In this document: positions 27,427 through 36,196 of the stretch, in pieces
How the letters are laid out: every line of letters starts with the position of its first letter
Numbering within the stretch: the first letter of the stretch is position 1
Assembly (NCBI GenBank): GCA_900767825.1
Contig: CAAGAN010000009.1
Span: 1-39,718 of the forward strand
Direction: 5' to 3'
Source: Bacilli bacterium
GTDB lineage: Bacteria; Bacillota_I; Bacilli_A; RFN20; CAG-826
DNA: 39,718 bases
The notes under the pieces: generated by a model
The model's input: the letters and a program-made list of their open reading frames with translations, nothing else
Told to the model about the DNA's origin: nothing
Databases searched by the model: none
Position numbers and translations under genes: made by a program

Positions 27427-29424
27427 CTAACAATGAATTATAAATGTCGATGTAGATAGATATTTCAAAGGTTCATCAACAATGACTTTATTACCTACCA
27501 TCTTATAATTTGCTTTCTTGATATTCCCGTCTTTAGAAATCATTTCGATATCTTTAATAGGCATATTGAATGCTTCGAATTCAGTGTTGTCAAAATCATT
27601 ATAGTTTGCATTAGTTAATACCAAGACATAACGGTTTTCTTGCTTATATAGGTATGGATAAATTCCATCGCTTAAGCAATATATGAATTCATTCTTGATG
27701 TTAGGCAATAGATATTTAGCAAACAAGAATCTTCGTAGCGGCATGAAGAATGATGTATCTTCACTATTTTCAATTCCATAGGGATAGACAAAGAAAGAAG
27801 AAGTATAGGCAACTCCGTTTCCAGTCAATTTCATCCTTGCATCAAATAAGCCGGAAGCAATATTTACATCATCTTCATAAACAATGGAATAATAGTCTCC
27901 GTTTCTTCTTTGGCTTGTAGCTTTATAATGATGCATGTTGTCATAAGTATCATTTAGCATCATCTCGAAAGCGTCATATTGATGATGTTGGCCTCTAAAT
28001 TCAACACTTTTGCCGTGAATTAGGTATAAAAGATCATATTCTTGCAAAATAGATGCAGCTATCCCATCCACAAATACATAATTGTTCTTGAACAATTCAA
28101 TTAATTCATCCTTGCTAAAATTACGAACATTTTGACCATTTAGGAAGACCATTTGGTTATTAAATGATTTATCTTTGCTTACTCTATATGAATAACCTAG
28201 AGAAGAGAAATAACCAACTATATCAAAATCCTTTGGAATTAGATTTAAGAAACCTTGTTTATGGGTATGATAAACGGTATTCTCATCAAATGGAAAAGTG
28301 ATTCCCTTCATTTGGGAAGGCAATAGATTCAATTCTTTTACTTTATTTAGATAAGGGGTTAGCTCTTTTATTCTTTCTCCATATCCAAATTCTTCCTGTA
28401 CCCCATTCCCGCAATGGGCATAGATGTTATAAGTCATCCCAGATAATCCTAATGGAATGGCACTTTCTAATTGGAATGCAGCAAACTTATTATCTTTTAC
28501 AAAACTAGAGAAAGATGAATTCTCTAATTCAGGATAAATCAGGCAATCATCCCCAATGAAGGAACGGTTGACCATGCTGATACGGTTGAAATCAAAATAA
28601 TATTTCTTCGATCCTTCTTCTCTATAGGAAGGAAGATGGATTCTATCTATTTTAATTTCGTCTGGGCTAAGATCTTCATGCAATTTAGCCCAGTGTCTAG
28701 CTTCCATTGCGTGTTGAGAAGGCATCGAACTCATTAAGCCAATATGAGTAGATGGGTTAGCTCTTTTTACAGTTTCGGCGATTTCTTTTGCAAGCCCATC
28801 GATTGTTTCAAAAGAAAAATCTAGCCATACTTTTCTTTCTATTGATGGGATTTTTTCTTCTAAATGCTTGATAAATTCTTCTCTAGTTTCTTTCTTACCT
28901 AGACGCTTAGAGAATTCTTTCATATGCAAAGAGCAAAAGCAGCCACCCCAATCAAGAGGTGGATGGTTATGGAGACGAAAATCGTCTTCAATCCAAAGAA
29001 CCTCAGGCTTTATTTCTTTTACATAATATTCGAGTTGATGTAAATAATATCTCTTCCAAGCTTCATCTAATGGGCAGGCGACTAATTGGGATTGTTTTCC
29101 ATTACGGTCAACCATAGTTACAAAGTTTTGGCCTTCTTGAAGTTTCCTTCCTCTATCTAGATGTCCCATTTCCATCCAAGGATTTAAAGATATTGATACG
29201 CCTACTGCATTTAATTGGGTTTTTGCTTCTTTCATTACCTTTATCCAAGGAGGTAATTCTTCATCTTTGATGTGGCCAACATTATGTTCTTCTCCATTAA
29301 AAATCAAAATGACATTTTTAACCCCATATTTCAGACAAAAATCCTTAATACTATCAATACGTTCTTGATAATATTCATCTGGATAAATCTGGGCCCTAAG
29401 GCAATGAAGGAATTCGTTTTCCAT
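27427..29424 (-). CDS. Unidentified TIM-barrel-like protein in a glycosidase operon
   Basis: This 665-residue soluble protein has no signal peptide. I cannot name its family. The N-terminal half reads like an (alpha/beta)8 barrel: repeating beta-strand then helix patterns, VGVSISLNPWMEMG (~74-87), then EVLWIEDDFRLHNHPPL (141-157) with three consecutive acidic residues 146-148, and a GCFC motif at 161-164. Those features recall GH42/GH-A type barrels with a cysteine-bearing loop. Later stretches (FAAFQLESAIPLGLSGMTYNIYAHCG, split here only for discussion) look like a substrate cleft. The C-terminal ~100 residues are beta-rich (YVLVLTNANYNDFD). AGGAGG lies 9 bases before the ATG. It is the first gene of a pair with the GH95 fucosidase, so glycosidase activity on a fucosylated or related oligosaccharide is a reasonable guess. 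Confidence 0.7.
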   Translation of the reverse strand: MENEFLHCLRAQIYPDEYYQERIDSIKDFCLKYGVKNVILIFNGEEHNVGHIKDEELPPWIKVMKEAKTQLNAVGVSISLNPWMEMGHLDRGRKLQEGQNFVTMVDRNGKQSQLVACPLDEAWKRYYLHQLEYYVKEIKPEVLWIEDDFRLHNHPPLDWGGCFCSLHMKEFSKRLGKKETREEFIKHLEEKIPSIERKVWLDFSFETIDGLAKEIAETVKRANPSTHIGLMSSMPSQHAMEARHWAKLHEDLSPDEIKIDRIHLPSYREEGSKKYYFDFNRISMVNRSFIGDDCLIYPELENSSFSSFVKDNKFAAFQLESAIPLGLSGMTYNIYAHCGNGVQEEFGYGERIKELTPYLNKVKELNLLPSQMKGITFPFDENTVYHTHKQGFLNLIPKDFDIVGYFSSLGYSYRVSKDKSFNNQMVFLNGQNVRNFSKDELIELFKNNYVFVDGIAASILQEYDLLYLIHGKSVEFRGQHHQYDAFEMMLNDTYDNMHHYKATSQRRNGDYYSIVYEDDVNIASGLFDARMKLTGNGVAYTSSFFVYPYGIENSEDTSFFMPLRRFLFAKYLLPNIKNEFIYCLSDGIYPYLYKQENRYVLVLTNANYNDFDNTEFEAFNMPIKDIEMISKDGNIKKANYKMVGNKVIVDEPLKYLSTSTFIIHC

Positions 29425-29495
29425 AAATTAGGTCCTCCTAATTATTATCTTTCCTTAACTATAACACGCGATTTATTAACCTTGAGGAAGAAAGT

Positions 29496-29517
29496 AAAAA
29501 ACTAGGAACTTTCCTTA
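29496..29517 (-). terminator. Weak possible terminator after the five-gene operon
   Basis: Directly after the stop codon at 29515-29517, the minus strand reads AGGAAAGTTCCTAGTTTTTT. The stem is only 4-5 bp, so termination here may be partial and transcription could continue into the next pair of genes. Confidence 0.35.
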
Positions 29518-30144
29518 TTTCAAACTAATTTTTAAGAACGATAAGGCAAATTCCATTAAAAGATGGTTTCCATTTTTGTCTACATCTTTATTATTCGTAG
29601 AATTATTTGAGATAAACAAATATGTAGTCTCCTTGAAGGAAAAATATGCAGATATGTTCTTATTTTCATTAAATTCTTTATCTTCTTTATCAAATACTTT
29701 TATACCCCTAGCCTTTTCATTTGAATCGATATAAAAAGAATAAGAAGGATCTATTGCTTTTATTTTATTTTGAGTGTCTATATCTAAAGGTAATGAATAA
29801 GAAACATATTCTTTATGGCTAGAAAGGACACTTTCAGGGAGTAAATATAAATCAGAAACACTAGATAAATAGGAACTAGCTAGCTGGTAATATTGGATAT
29901 CGTCTTGATTATAACTAGTAGAATTAACCGCATGTATAAGGTTATTTTCTACCGAAGAAAACATTTTCTCTTGGTAAGAATAATCTAAAACCTCTCCTGT
30001 TACGAATACATCTAATATCTCATTATCCTTTAGACGGTCCTTACTTTGGAAAAGGGAATATAGGCTAATAGATCCAACTAGAAATATACCAACTATTTTC
30101 CACCAATCATATTGGAGATAGGAACGTAATAACCTATTTTTCAT
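29515..30144 (-). CDS. Single-pass membrane protein, unknown function
   Basis: This 209-residue protein has one membrane segment at about 16-33 (WWKIVGIFLVGSISLYSLF) after a basic N-terminus. The following ~175 residues are predicted outside the cell. They resemble no family I recognise; there is no lipobox and no cysteine cluster. It is the last gene of the GH20/ABC-ATPase operon. The start codon lies 11 bases inside the previous gene, with AAGGAG 7 bases upstream, so the two are translated together. A role as an accessory to the transporter or membrane complex is possible but unsupported. Confidence 0.75.
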   Translation of the reverse strand: MKNRLLRSYLQYDWWKIVGIFLVGSISLYSLFQSKDRLKDNEILDVFVTGEVLDYSYQEKMFSSVENNLIHAVNSTSYNQDDIQYYQLASSYLSSVSDLYLLPESVLSSHKEYVSYSLPLDIDTQNKIKAIDPSYSFYIDSNEKARGIKVFDKEDKEFNENKNISAYFSFKETTYLFISNNSTNNKDVDKNGNHLLMEFALSFLKISLK

Positions 30145-30619
30145 CGCTTATCTCCTTATAACCAACTAAATAATTATGACTAAAACAAAGAAGATATTTC
30201 TTCCCTTCACTAAAAGAAATATTAGATTCATTTAGGATAAAGAAAGTATGTTTGTTACCCTTTTCATCTATAAATATATAGGAAGAAAAAGATAGCTTAT
30301 TTGAATACACGTCATGGCTATTTTCTTTAAATATGAATATATCTTCTTCATTGGATTCCCTAATTTTAAGAAGTAATGATTGCTTTGATTTTAAATATTC
30401 AAACTTAAAAAAGAAGAAATAATAAAACCCGAGGACACCTAATAAAAACAAAACCAATGATAAACCTAGATATAGCCACATCTTGTTTCTAGGATGAAGG
30501 AAATAAATTAATAGGAGTCCAATTAAACTAATCAAGGCAATCGCAATACTTATATATAGATATATGGCCTTGCTCTTTTTGATTTTGTAATCATCTTCTT
30601 TAGGATAAAGGTAATTCAT
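30134..30619 (-). CDS. Small membrane protein with two transmembrane segments, unknown function
   Basis: This is a 161-residue protein. A lysine-rich N-terminus is followed by two hydrophobic segments, about 19-41 (AIYLYISIAIALISLIGLLL) and 47-71 (MWLYLGLSLVLFLLGVLG). The remaining ~90 residues are a soluble, presumably cytoplasmic beta-rich domain. No family was recognised. It overlaps the preceding gene by 4 bases (ATGA) and the following one by 11, which implies tight coupling with the two other membrane proteins of the operon. Confidence 0.75.
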   Translation of the reverse strand: MNYLYPKEDDYKIKKSKAIYLYISIAIALISLIGLLLIYFLHPRNKMWLYLGLSLVLFLLGVLGFYYFFFFKFEYLKSKQSLLLKIRESNEEDIFIFKENSHDVYSNKLSFSSYIFIDEKGNKHTFFILNESNISFSEGKKYLLCFSHNYLVGYKEISDEK

Positions 30620-31446
30620 TTTATAAATTCTCCTCTTAATCCCTTTTGATATAGATTTGGATAATATTCTTTGTTGGTATATTTATCAAATATAGATAAA
30701 CATACTTGATGCCAGCCAGTAATTAAAATAGGAAAAATAAGTAAGAAAAGAGCAACATAGCAAATAGCTTGTATCATGATTTGATCAATAAGCCCTAGGC
30801 ACATTACCCCACATCCAAATACAAAGAAAAGCAACGTCATTAAAGGCTTTTTCAAACAATAGAAAAATGAGTTTTCGATTACTTTTATAAATGTATTCGT
30901 ATAAAGTAAAGATTGAGACAATCCCATCATCATTAAAGGAAGCAATAAAAGGATTAATCCGGAAATAATATAGACTGCTATTGCGTTTGTTATTAGGAAA
31001 GAAACTAAATCATTAAGGAAGAAGCATAACGAAAATAAAAACCAATAAATGGAAAATACTTTGATGTTTTGCTTTATTCCTTTTTTAAAATCATGCCAGA
31101 AATAAATACCTTCTCCCCATGCCCATTGACGGATGATTCTTCCTATTCCTGCTAAAGCAACAAAAATAAAGAAAAAAGAGATTCCATAAAATAAATCAAA
31201 TACCAACGCTGTTGTTTTATAAAATGAAAGATATTCTACTTCTTCCATTGTTTTGGATGCAGGCAATAAAATCGCATAATACTTAACTAGGAAAGTTAAT
31301 AAAAAAGGTAAGGCAAAAAGAAGAATTACTAGGCCAATTTGTAAAAATAAGAGGGGTCTAGTCTTAAAAAAGTCTAAAAACTGCTTGCCTCTAGTTTCAG
31401 GCAAGTCATCTAATGAAAATTCTTTTTTAGCAGGTCTAAATTTCAT
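30616..31446 (-). CDS. DUF624/YesL-like integral membrane protein
   Basis: This 276-residue protein has about six membrane segments. The motif IGRIIRQWAWGEGIYFWHDFKKGIKQN resembles the conserved 'RI.R.W..GE....DF....K.N' region of DUF624 (YesL) proteins. DUF624 genes are typically found beside LplB/LplC-type sugar ABC importers and degradation genes, although their biochemical role is not established. The start overlaps the stop of the ABC ATPase gene (ATGA), with GAGG 7 bases upstream. That links it closely to the transporter ATPase. Confidence 0.72.
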   Translation of the reverse strand: MKFRPAKKEFSLDDLPETRGKQFLDFFKTRPLLFLQIGLVILLFALPFLLTFLVKYYAILLPASKTMEEVEYLSFYKTTALVFDLFYGISFFFIFVALAGIGRIIRQWAWGEGIYFWHDFKKGIKQNIKVFSIYWFLFSLCFFLNDLVSFLITNAIAVYIISGLILLLLPLMMMGLSQSLLYTNTFIKVIENSFFYCLKKPLMTLLFFVFGCGVMCLGLIDQIMIQAICYVALFLLIFPILITGWHQVCLSIFDKYTNKEYYPNLYQKGLRGEFIK

Positions 31447-32165
31447 TCGCTTGCCTCTTTATCAAATATATAGGCAATGTCTACTTCACCTAATTCGCTA
31501 GAAGATTTTACCCATTCTAGAGTTCCATTTTCTATTAAATATATTTTAGAAGATATATAAATGGCTTCTTTTAGATTATGGGTAATATAAATTGCAGTAA
31601 CTCCATATGCTTCTAAAGCATTTTTAATGGTTCTCAAGACATCTTCTTTCTGTGGACCATCGACGTTACTTAAAGGTTCATCCAATAAGATTAGTTCAGG
31701 CTTTTTAATTAAGGCTCTGCCTAAACATACTTTTTGGATTTGGCCAGTTGATAATTGCCTTGGTTTCCTAGTCAATAAATAGGAAATATTAAGGGTTTTG
31801 GCCATTTCATTAACTTTATCCGTGATAGTTTTAAAATCATCACGTTCTAATTTCAAAGGAAAAGCAAGATTATCAAAAATAGTCATATGGGGATAAAGGG
31901 CAAATTCTTGCTGAACGTAACCGACTTTACGTTCCTTCATGCTCATCTTTTCTATATCTTTCCCATCAGAAAGAATTAATCCATCATAAGAAAGCTGACT
32001 AGATAAAGCCCTAAGCAAGGTAGTTTTACCTCCCCCAGATTCCCCCATGATACAGCTAACTTTCTTATTTTCAAAAACGCAAGAAATATCCTTTAATGCA
32101 GGATATTGCTCGTTCTTTTTTCCTAAATAAGTTACGCAAAGATGCTTTAATTCTATTGTCGGCAT
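31443..32165 (-). CDS. ABC transporter ATPase, sugar-import type without a regulatory domain
   Basis: This 240-residue nucleotide-binding subunit has Walker A GESGGGKTT (41-49), a Q-loop at 85-86 (VQQEFALYPHMTIFDNLAFP), signature LSTGQ (138-142), Walker B LILLDEP (158-164) and the H-loop His196 (ITHN). The Q-loop sequence and 'FALYPHMT..DN.AFPL' match MalK/MsmK/UgpC-type sugar ATPases. However, those are ~370 residues with a C-terminal TOBE regulatory domain, which is absent here. It could energise the two permeases at 16317-18301, which lack an ATPase, or serve the membrane proteins encoded after it. It has no good SD (AAGGAA is 16 bases away) and lies 22 bases after the GH20-like gene. Confidence 0.87.
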   Translation of the reverse strand: MPTIELKHLCVTYLGKKNEQYPALKDISCVFENKKVSCIMGESGGGKTTLLRALSSQLSYDGLILSDGKDIEKMSMKERKVGYVQQEFALYPHMTIFDNLAFPLKLERDDFKTITDKVNEMAKTLNISYLLTRKPRQLSTGQIQKVCLGRALIKKPELILLDEPLSNVDGPQKEDVLRTIKNALEAYGVTAIYITHNLKEAIYISSKIYLIENGTLEWVKSSSELGEVDIAYIFDKEASE

Positions 32166-32187
32166 GAATAAATAATAATATTTTTCC

Positions 32188-33795
32188 TTAAATATTGCTT
32201 GTAGAAATAATCCACTTGTAATGGCTAACTAGCAATCCTTCTTCTCTAGTTGGATCTAATTGGGTTTCTTCTAGCTCCTCAATATTAACAATCTCCCCTT
32301 CTATATATTTAGAGATCTTGTTTTTTGCATATATCAATCTATTCTTCAACCCACCTAATCTAATATCAACAATTTCATATCCAAAAGATTTATTTTCTTT
32401 CATCCACATCGATTCAAATGAAGAATGGAATTTATCAACTTTTTCAATACAGGAAGTATATAAAGGTACGATTTTATTTAATTCTTCTTTACCTTTTTTA
32501 TAAGCTTCGTGAGTCTTGATTCCTAAACTAGATTTAATAGAAAGAAGGTCTGCTAAATCGCTTGCTTCTATGAATAAATAACCATATGGGTCGTTTCTTT
32601 TTGCTGCTTCTAATAGTTTTTTAGATATAGAAGAATAATCAATTGGATCTAATTCGGAATAGGCTTTATCAAATAAGCCCATGAAAGGATCTTGGAAAAG
32701 TAGGCATTTTGCTAAGCCATCTGTATTTAATAATCTTTCATTATCTTTATAAGCAGTCGAACAAGCATCGAAAAGGAGGAAATCATCAAAAGATAAATTT
32801 AATTCTTCTTTGAATTTGTCTTTTATTATTTGATGATCAAAATTCCCTTTAGCGAATTCTTTCGCGGCGAATAAAACTGGCAAGACCATAAATGGAGAAG
32901 TTTCTCTTCCATCATCTCCCCACAAAGTTATTAGGTAATTTGAAGTTGGTGATTTCTTCATTGCCTTAAAAGAAATCTCGGTGCTTTCTAATGATTTTAG
33001 ATTTGTTGGGGTATATCCCTTCCAGCAACATGCCCCTCCTACAAACCAGACATCCCTATTGAAGTTCTTGAAATAATCAAGGAAGAATTCACAGTTTTCC
33101 TGTTCCCTAACGCAATAATCCCAATAAGCTGGTTCAACATTTTTTGGTAATTGAACATTCTGTGATTTAAGTTTTGCTACATCAGGTTTCTTATCCAAAT
33201 AATGCCCATCATTAACCATACGTACAAACATATCGCCCCACATATGGCAGCTAAAACCATATTTCTCTGCGATTTTAGATACTTTATCCAAATGACGAAT
33301 CATGATACTAGTTTGGTCTTCGTATCCATTCTTTCTTAAGAAGTTGCCTCTACCTAAGTTATAGGCTTCGTCCATCCCGATATTTAAATGTTTAGAAGAA
33401 AATGCTTCCCTAGCTGTAGCAATCATATCCTCGATAAATTCATATGTCTTTAGATCATCTACCATCAAGATATCATCAATATCAAGCATTGGGATAAAAT
33501 CCTTTTGCTTTGATGGATTAGTAAAATGTGCCAAAGTCTGGATACATGGGATTAATTCAATATTCTTACTTAGGCAATATTGGTCTATTTCTTTTATTTC
33601 TTCTATAGAATAAGCACCCCTCATATAGCCAAAATAAGGACGATCTTTAAGTTTATATATATCCTCGCTATAGAGTTCTAAAGTGTCATAACCTAACTTT
33701 GCAATCAAATCGATAAAAGGGAATAGAGTTTCCTTTTTCATGACTCCATTCCTAGATACATCAAGCATCACGCCAAAATGTTTGAAACCATCCAT
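32188..33795 (-). CDS. GH20-like beta-N-acetylhexosaminidase
   Basis: This 535-residue cytoplasmic enzyme begins directly with the barrel: HFGVMLDVSRNGVM, then LYSEDIYKL, PYFGYMRGAYS and ELIPCIQTLAHF. These match the family 20 glycosyl-hydrolase-like proteins of Firmicutes. The catalytic Asp-Glu pair is Asp142-Glu143 in LNIGMDEAYNLGRG. The usual N-terminal GH20b domain is missing and there is no signal peptide. GH20 enzymes remove terminal GlcNAc or GalNAc by substrate-assisted catalysis, but this subgroup is little characterised. It heads a five-gene operon with the ABC ATPase. TGAGG lies 9 bases before the start. Together with GH95 it suggests a mucin- or human-milk-like glycan, though this is inference. 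Confidence 0.85.
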   Translation of the reverse strand: MDGFKHFGVMLDVSRNGVMKKETLFPFIDLIAKLGYDTLELYSEDIYKLKDRPYFGYMRGAYSIEEIKEIDQYCLSKNIELIPCIQTLAHFTNPSKQKDFIPMLDIDDILMVDDLKTYEFIEDMIATAREAFSSKHLNIGMDEAYNLGRGNFLRKNGYEDQTSIMIRHLDKVSKIAEKYGFSCHMWGDMFVRMVNDGHYLDKKPDVAKLKSQNVQLPKNVEPAYWDYCVREQENCEFFLDYFKNFNRDVWFVGGACCWKGYTPTNLKSLESTEISFKAMKKSPTSNYLITLWGDDGRETSPFMVLPVLFAAKEFAKGNFDHQIIKDKFKEELNLSFDDFLLFDACSTAYKDNERLLNTDGLAKCLLFQDPFMGLFDKAYSELDPIDYSSISKKLLEAAKRNDPYGYLFIEASDLADLLSIKSSLGIKTHEAYKKGKEELNKIVPLYTSCIEKVDKFHSSFESMWMKENKSFGYEIVDIRLGGLKNRLIYAKNKISKYIEGEIVNIEELEETQLDPTREEGLLVSHYKWIISTSNI

Positions 33796-33909
33796 ATGTA
33801 TAACCTCAATGAAAGTATATCCAATCTAGAGAAAGAAAAAAGAACAACAAAAAGAAATGTAAAATGGTAGGACTAAATTTTAAAGAAAAATATATCAAAC
33901 TATAACTTT

Positions 33910-33978
33910 TTGTCATTCCTATATTTTTTTGTCATTCTTTGTCATTGTTTGTCATTCGTTGTCATTGTTTGTCATTTC
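33910..33978. repeat. Phased 10-bp direct repeats (six copies of TTGTCATT)
   Basis: Five consecutive 10-bp units run from 33929 to 33978. Each begins with an invariant TTGTCATT and ends in two variable bases. A sixth copy at 33910-33917 is offset by 19 bases. The period is close to one DNA helical turn, so all copies face the same side. The array lies 115-183 bases upstream of the GH20-like gene and downstream of the terminator of the next gene. That makes it a candidate multi-site operator for the five-gene operon. On the minus strand each copy contains ATGACA, one base from a -35 hexamer. Confidence 0.85.
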
Positions 33979-33981
33979 TAG

Positions 33982-34022
33982 AAAAACTATAAAAGGCGAT
34001 AGATCCATAGACCCACCGCCTT
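33982..34022 (-). terminator. Rho-independent terminator of the secreted-protein gene
   Basis: On the minus strand AAGGCGGTGGGTC pairs with GATCTATCGCCTT through a TATG loop (13 bp including several G-T pairs). It is followed by TTTATAGTTTTT. It lies 23 bases after the stop codon at 34046. Confidence 0.8.
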
Positions 34023-34045
34023 AAATCATTTATCTTTACTTATAA

Positions 34046-36079
34046 TTAAGCAGTTACGACATCTTCAAATGACAAAGAGTAATTGCTTAGAACTCCAGAC
34101 CATTTCTCAGCATGCCAAATGATGTATTTTGGAGCACCGACCATGTATTTAGATCCATCATTATAGGTAATGACTTTGCTTGTTGACCAGCTCTTAGGAT
34201 TCTCTCCGACAGTAGATATTTTTACTTCTAGCATTTCCTCGTTGGATTTAAATGTATAACATGCAAACTCAAAATGGAGTTTATCGGTTACCTTTACTCC
34301 GGTCATAGCAGTTTGGAATTCAGCCAAGTGATTGGAATTTGTGCCGCCAATTTCAGAAGAAGCAAATCCGACCTCAGAAAATTTATCCAAATATTTTGCA
34401 ACATAGAATTGAGTAACTGATTTCTTGTCATGGAAACTACGTAAATCAAATGAGACTTTTCCCCATTCTCCGCCATTTCCGAACTTGGTTGCTTGCATAT
34501 CGAAGGATACTTTCCACTTCTTGTTCAAGGTGTTGGTATAAAGTTCGTTTGAAGTAACCATTGCACCATTGAAATCGCCCATGTTCTCATCGGCAACTTT
34601 GTCCAAATAGGTAAAGCCGTCCTTTTGGAATGATGCAGGCTGGTTTTTAAGGGTATCGCCGTAAGGGGAATAATATCTGAATTGTGATGCAGGCTTGACT
34701 TCGTTTAGTTTAGCAATAGCAACAGCACCTTCAAGGATTGTGAAATTGCTTAAGGTAACATTTGGAGCAGCGCTTCCATTACCATTTAATAAGATACCCG
34801 GAACCGAATTTAGATTAAATAGGGCTGGATTAACATCAACATAGACAAGAACATCGTTTAGGAAGTAATAGACATTGTTTCCATCTCTAGCGACAGCAAA
34901 TTTTGTGTCAGCATTAAATGGATCAATTGTTACAATGCCGTTAAGCATATCTGTTCCTGACCACATCCTTGGTCCGCCCAAAGCATCCCAACCAGTCATT
35001 AATTTAGAATTCGCTAATTCGAATGAACCATTCGGTTGAGGCTTATAACCAAAATAAACAATTGGATACTCCTTAGATGGGCCTAAGTCGTTGCTTGTGA
35101 AATTAGCAGCACAAATTAACATATCACCAGTAACGTTTGAAACTTTTGAAACCGTGTATTCAGCATAATATTGCTTGCTAGCACCGCTTGGCAAATAGAA
35201 CCCTTTAATTCCGATTCCGGTATCTGATGTTTTTGCAACTGGATTAGTTGATTCATTTTCTAATGTAATTTTAGCTGAACCATAATTAGTAAATACTCTT
35301 TGATAAACCCTAATTGTTACTGTTGCAGTTGTAGTTTCACCTAAATCAGTAACCGAGTAAGTCAATGTATGAACGCCAGTTACATTACTTTTGAAAACTT
35401 TATCAGTAACTTTAACAGTTTCTCCTAAACTATCTGTGATTTTGACATCACTAGTAAGATCAAATCCGTCATATGAAACTGCTTTAACAGTTGGCAAGGT
35501 AAATTCATCGCCTTGTCTAACTTCTCCTGTGGTAAACCCTTCAAATGTAAGGGTAGGTTTACCATATTGATTAGCTTCTGCTTCACATGAATAATTCAAT
35601 GTAATGGAAGAGATGGTAATTGGGCTATCGATAGCTTCGAAACATACATAACGGTAGTCACCATAATTAGGGTTAAAAAGCTCAGAGCCAGAAACTAAAT
35701 AGGTGGTTCTCATGTGTTCTTTACTATTTCCATATTTATAGATTAACCGTCCCTCTCCACTAGTAACGAAATTTGCAACTACTTTGTTGCCACCTGTGAT
35801 TTGATCAGTGTTGTAGATTTTTCCGCCTTCACTAAGAATGACGTGACCACCTTCGACGCTAGAGGCACCTTCGTAAGAGAATCTTACTGTATTTCCTAAT
35901 CTAGTTTTTATCTCTTTAGATGTTTCACCGTTAACATAGGCATTTTTGCTATCTAAAGATAAGGAATATTCTGTAGCTTCAGCTTTTAAGAAGGGGGTTT
36001 CTCCGGTAACTTTCCCAATTAATAAAGTCAAAGAAAGGAAGGAAACCAAAGAACTAGTAATTAAAAGATTTTTCTTCAT
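34046..36079 (-). CDS. Secreted protein with Ig-like and jelly-roll-like domains
   Basis: This 677-residue protein has a Sec signal peptide (first ~34 residues, ending near LKAEA) and no lipobox or LPXTG motif. An N-terminal beta domain of ~140 residues is followed by an Ig-like domain at about 175-262 (GVHTLTYSVTDLGETTTATVTIRVY). Two LamG/concanavalin-like stretches come next, one with FAVARDGNNVYYFLNDVLVYVD and a second with WKVSFDMQATKFGNGGEWGKV. AAGGAG lies 11 bases before the ATG. It is a single-gene unit with its own terminator and with palindromes upstream. The function is not known; polysaccharide binding is inferred from domain type and neighbourhood. Confidence 0.82.
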   Translation of the reverse strand: MKKNLLITSSLVSFLSLTLLIGKVTGETPFLKAEATEYSLSLDSKNAYVNGETSKEIKTRLGNTVRFSYEGASSVEGGHVILSEGGKIYNTDQITGGNKVVANFVTSGEGRLIYKYGNSKEHMRTTYLVSGSELFNPNYGDYRYVCFEAIDSPITISSITLNYSCEAEANQYGKPTLTFEGFTTGEVRQGDEFTLPTVKAVSYDGFDLTSDVKITDSLGETVKVTDKVFKSNVTGVHTLTYSVTDLGETTTATVTIRVYQRVFTNYGSAKITLENESTNPVAKTSDTGIGIKGFYLPSGASKQYYAEYTVSKVSNVTGDMLICAANFTSNDLGPSKEYPIVYFGYKPQPNGSFELANSKLMTGWDALGGPRMWSGTDMLNGIVTIDPFNADTKFAVARDGNNVYYFLNDVLVYVDVNPALFNLNSVPGILLNGNGSAAPNVTLSNFTILEGAVAIAKLNEVKPASQFRYYSPYGDTLKNQPASFQKDGFTYLDKVADENMGDFNGAMVTSNELYTNTLNKKWKVSFDMQATKFGNGGEWGKVSFDLRSFHDKKSVTQFYVAKYLDKFSEVGFASSEIGGTNSNHLAEFQTAMTGVKVTDKLHFEFACYTFKSNEEMLEVKISTVGENPKSWSTSKVITYNDGSKYMVGAPKYIIWHAEKWSGVLSNYSLSFEDVVTA

Positions 36080-36196
36080 GAATTTAAATCTCCTTGTGAC
36101 CTTATGTTAACAAGATGAAATAAGATTAAAAATCATTAAAAATAATGTGAGAACAAACCCTTATTTTCATCAAAAAAATCGATTGTTTAACATGTT

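Noticed and set aside
33796..33909. Promoter of the GH20 operon at TATACT near the start codon
   Set aside because: Its predicted transcript start would remove the ribosome site, and no -35 match lies at the right spacing; the true promoter could not be placed.
33910..33978. Short direct repeats as a CRISPR array
   Set aside because: Units are 10 bp with only two variable bases and no spacers; no cas genes are near.
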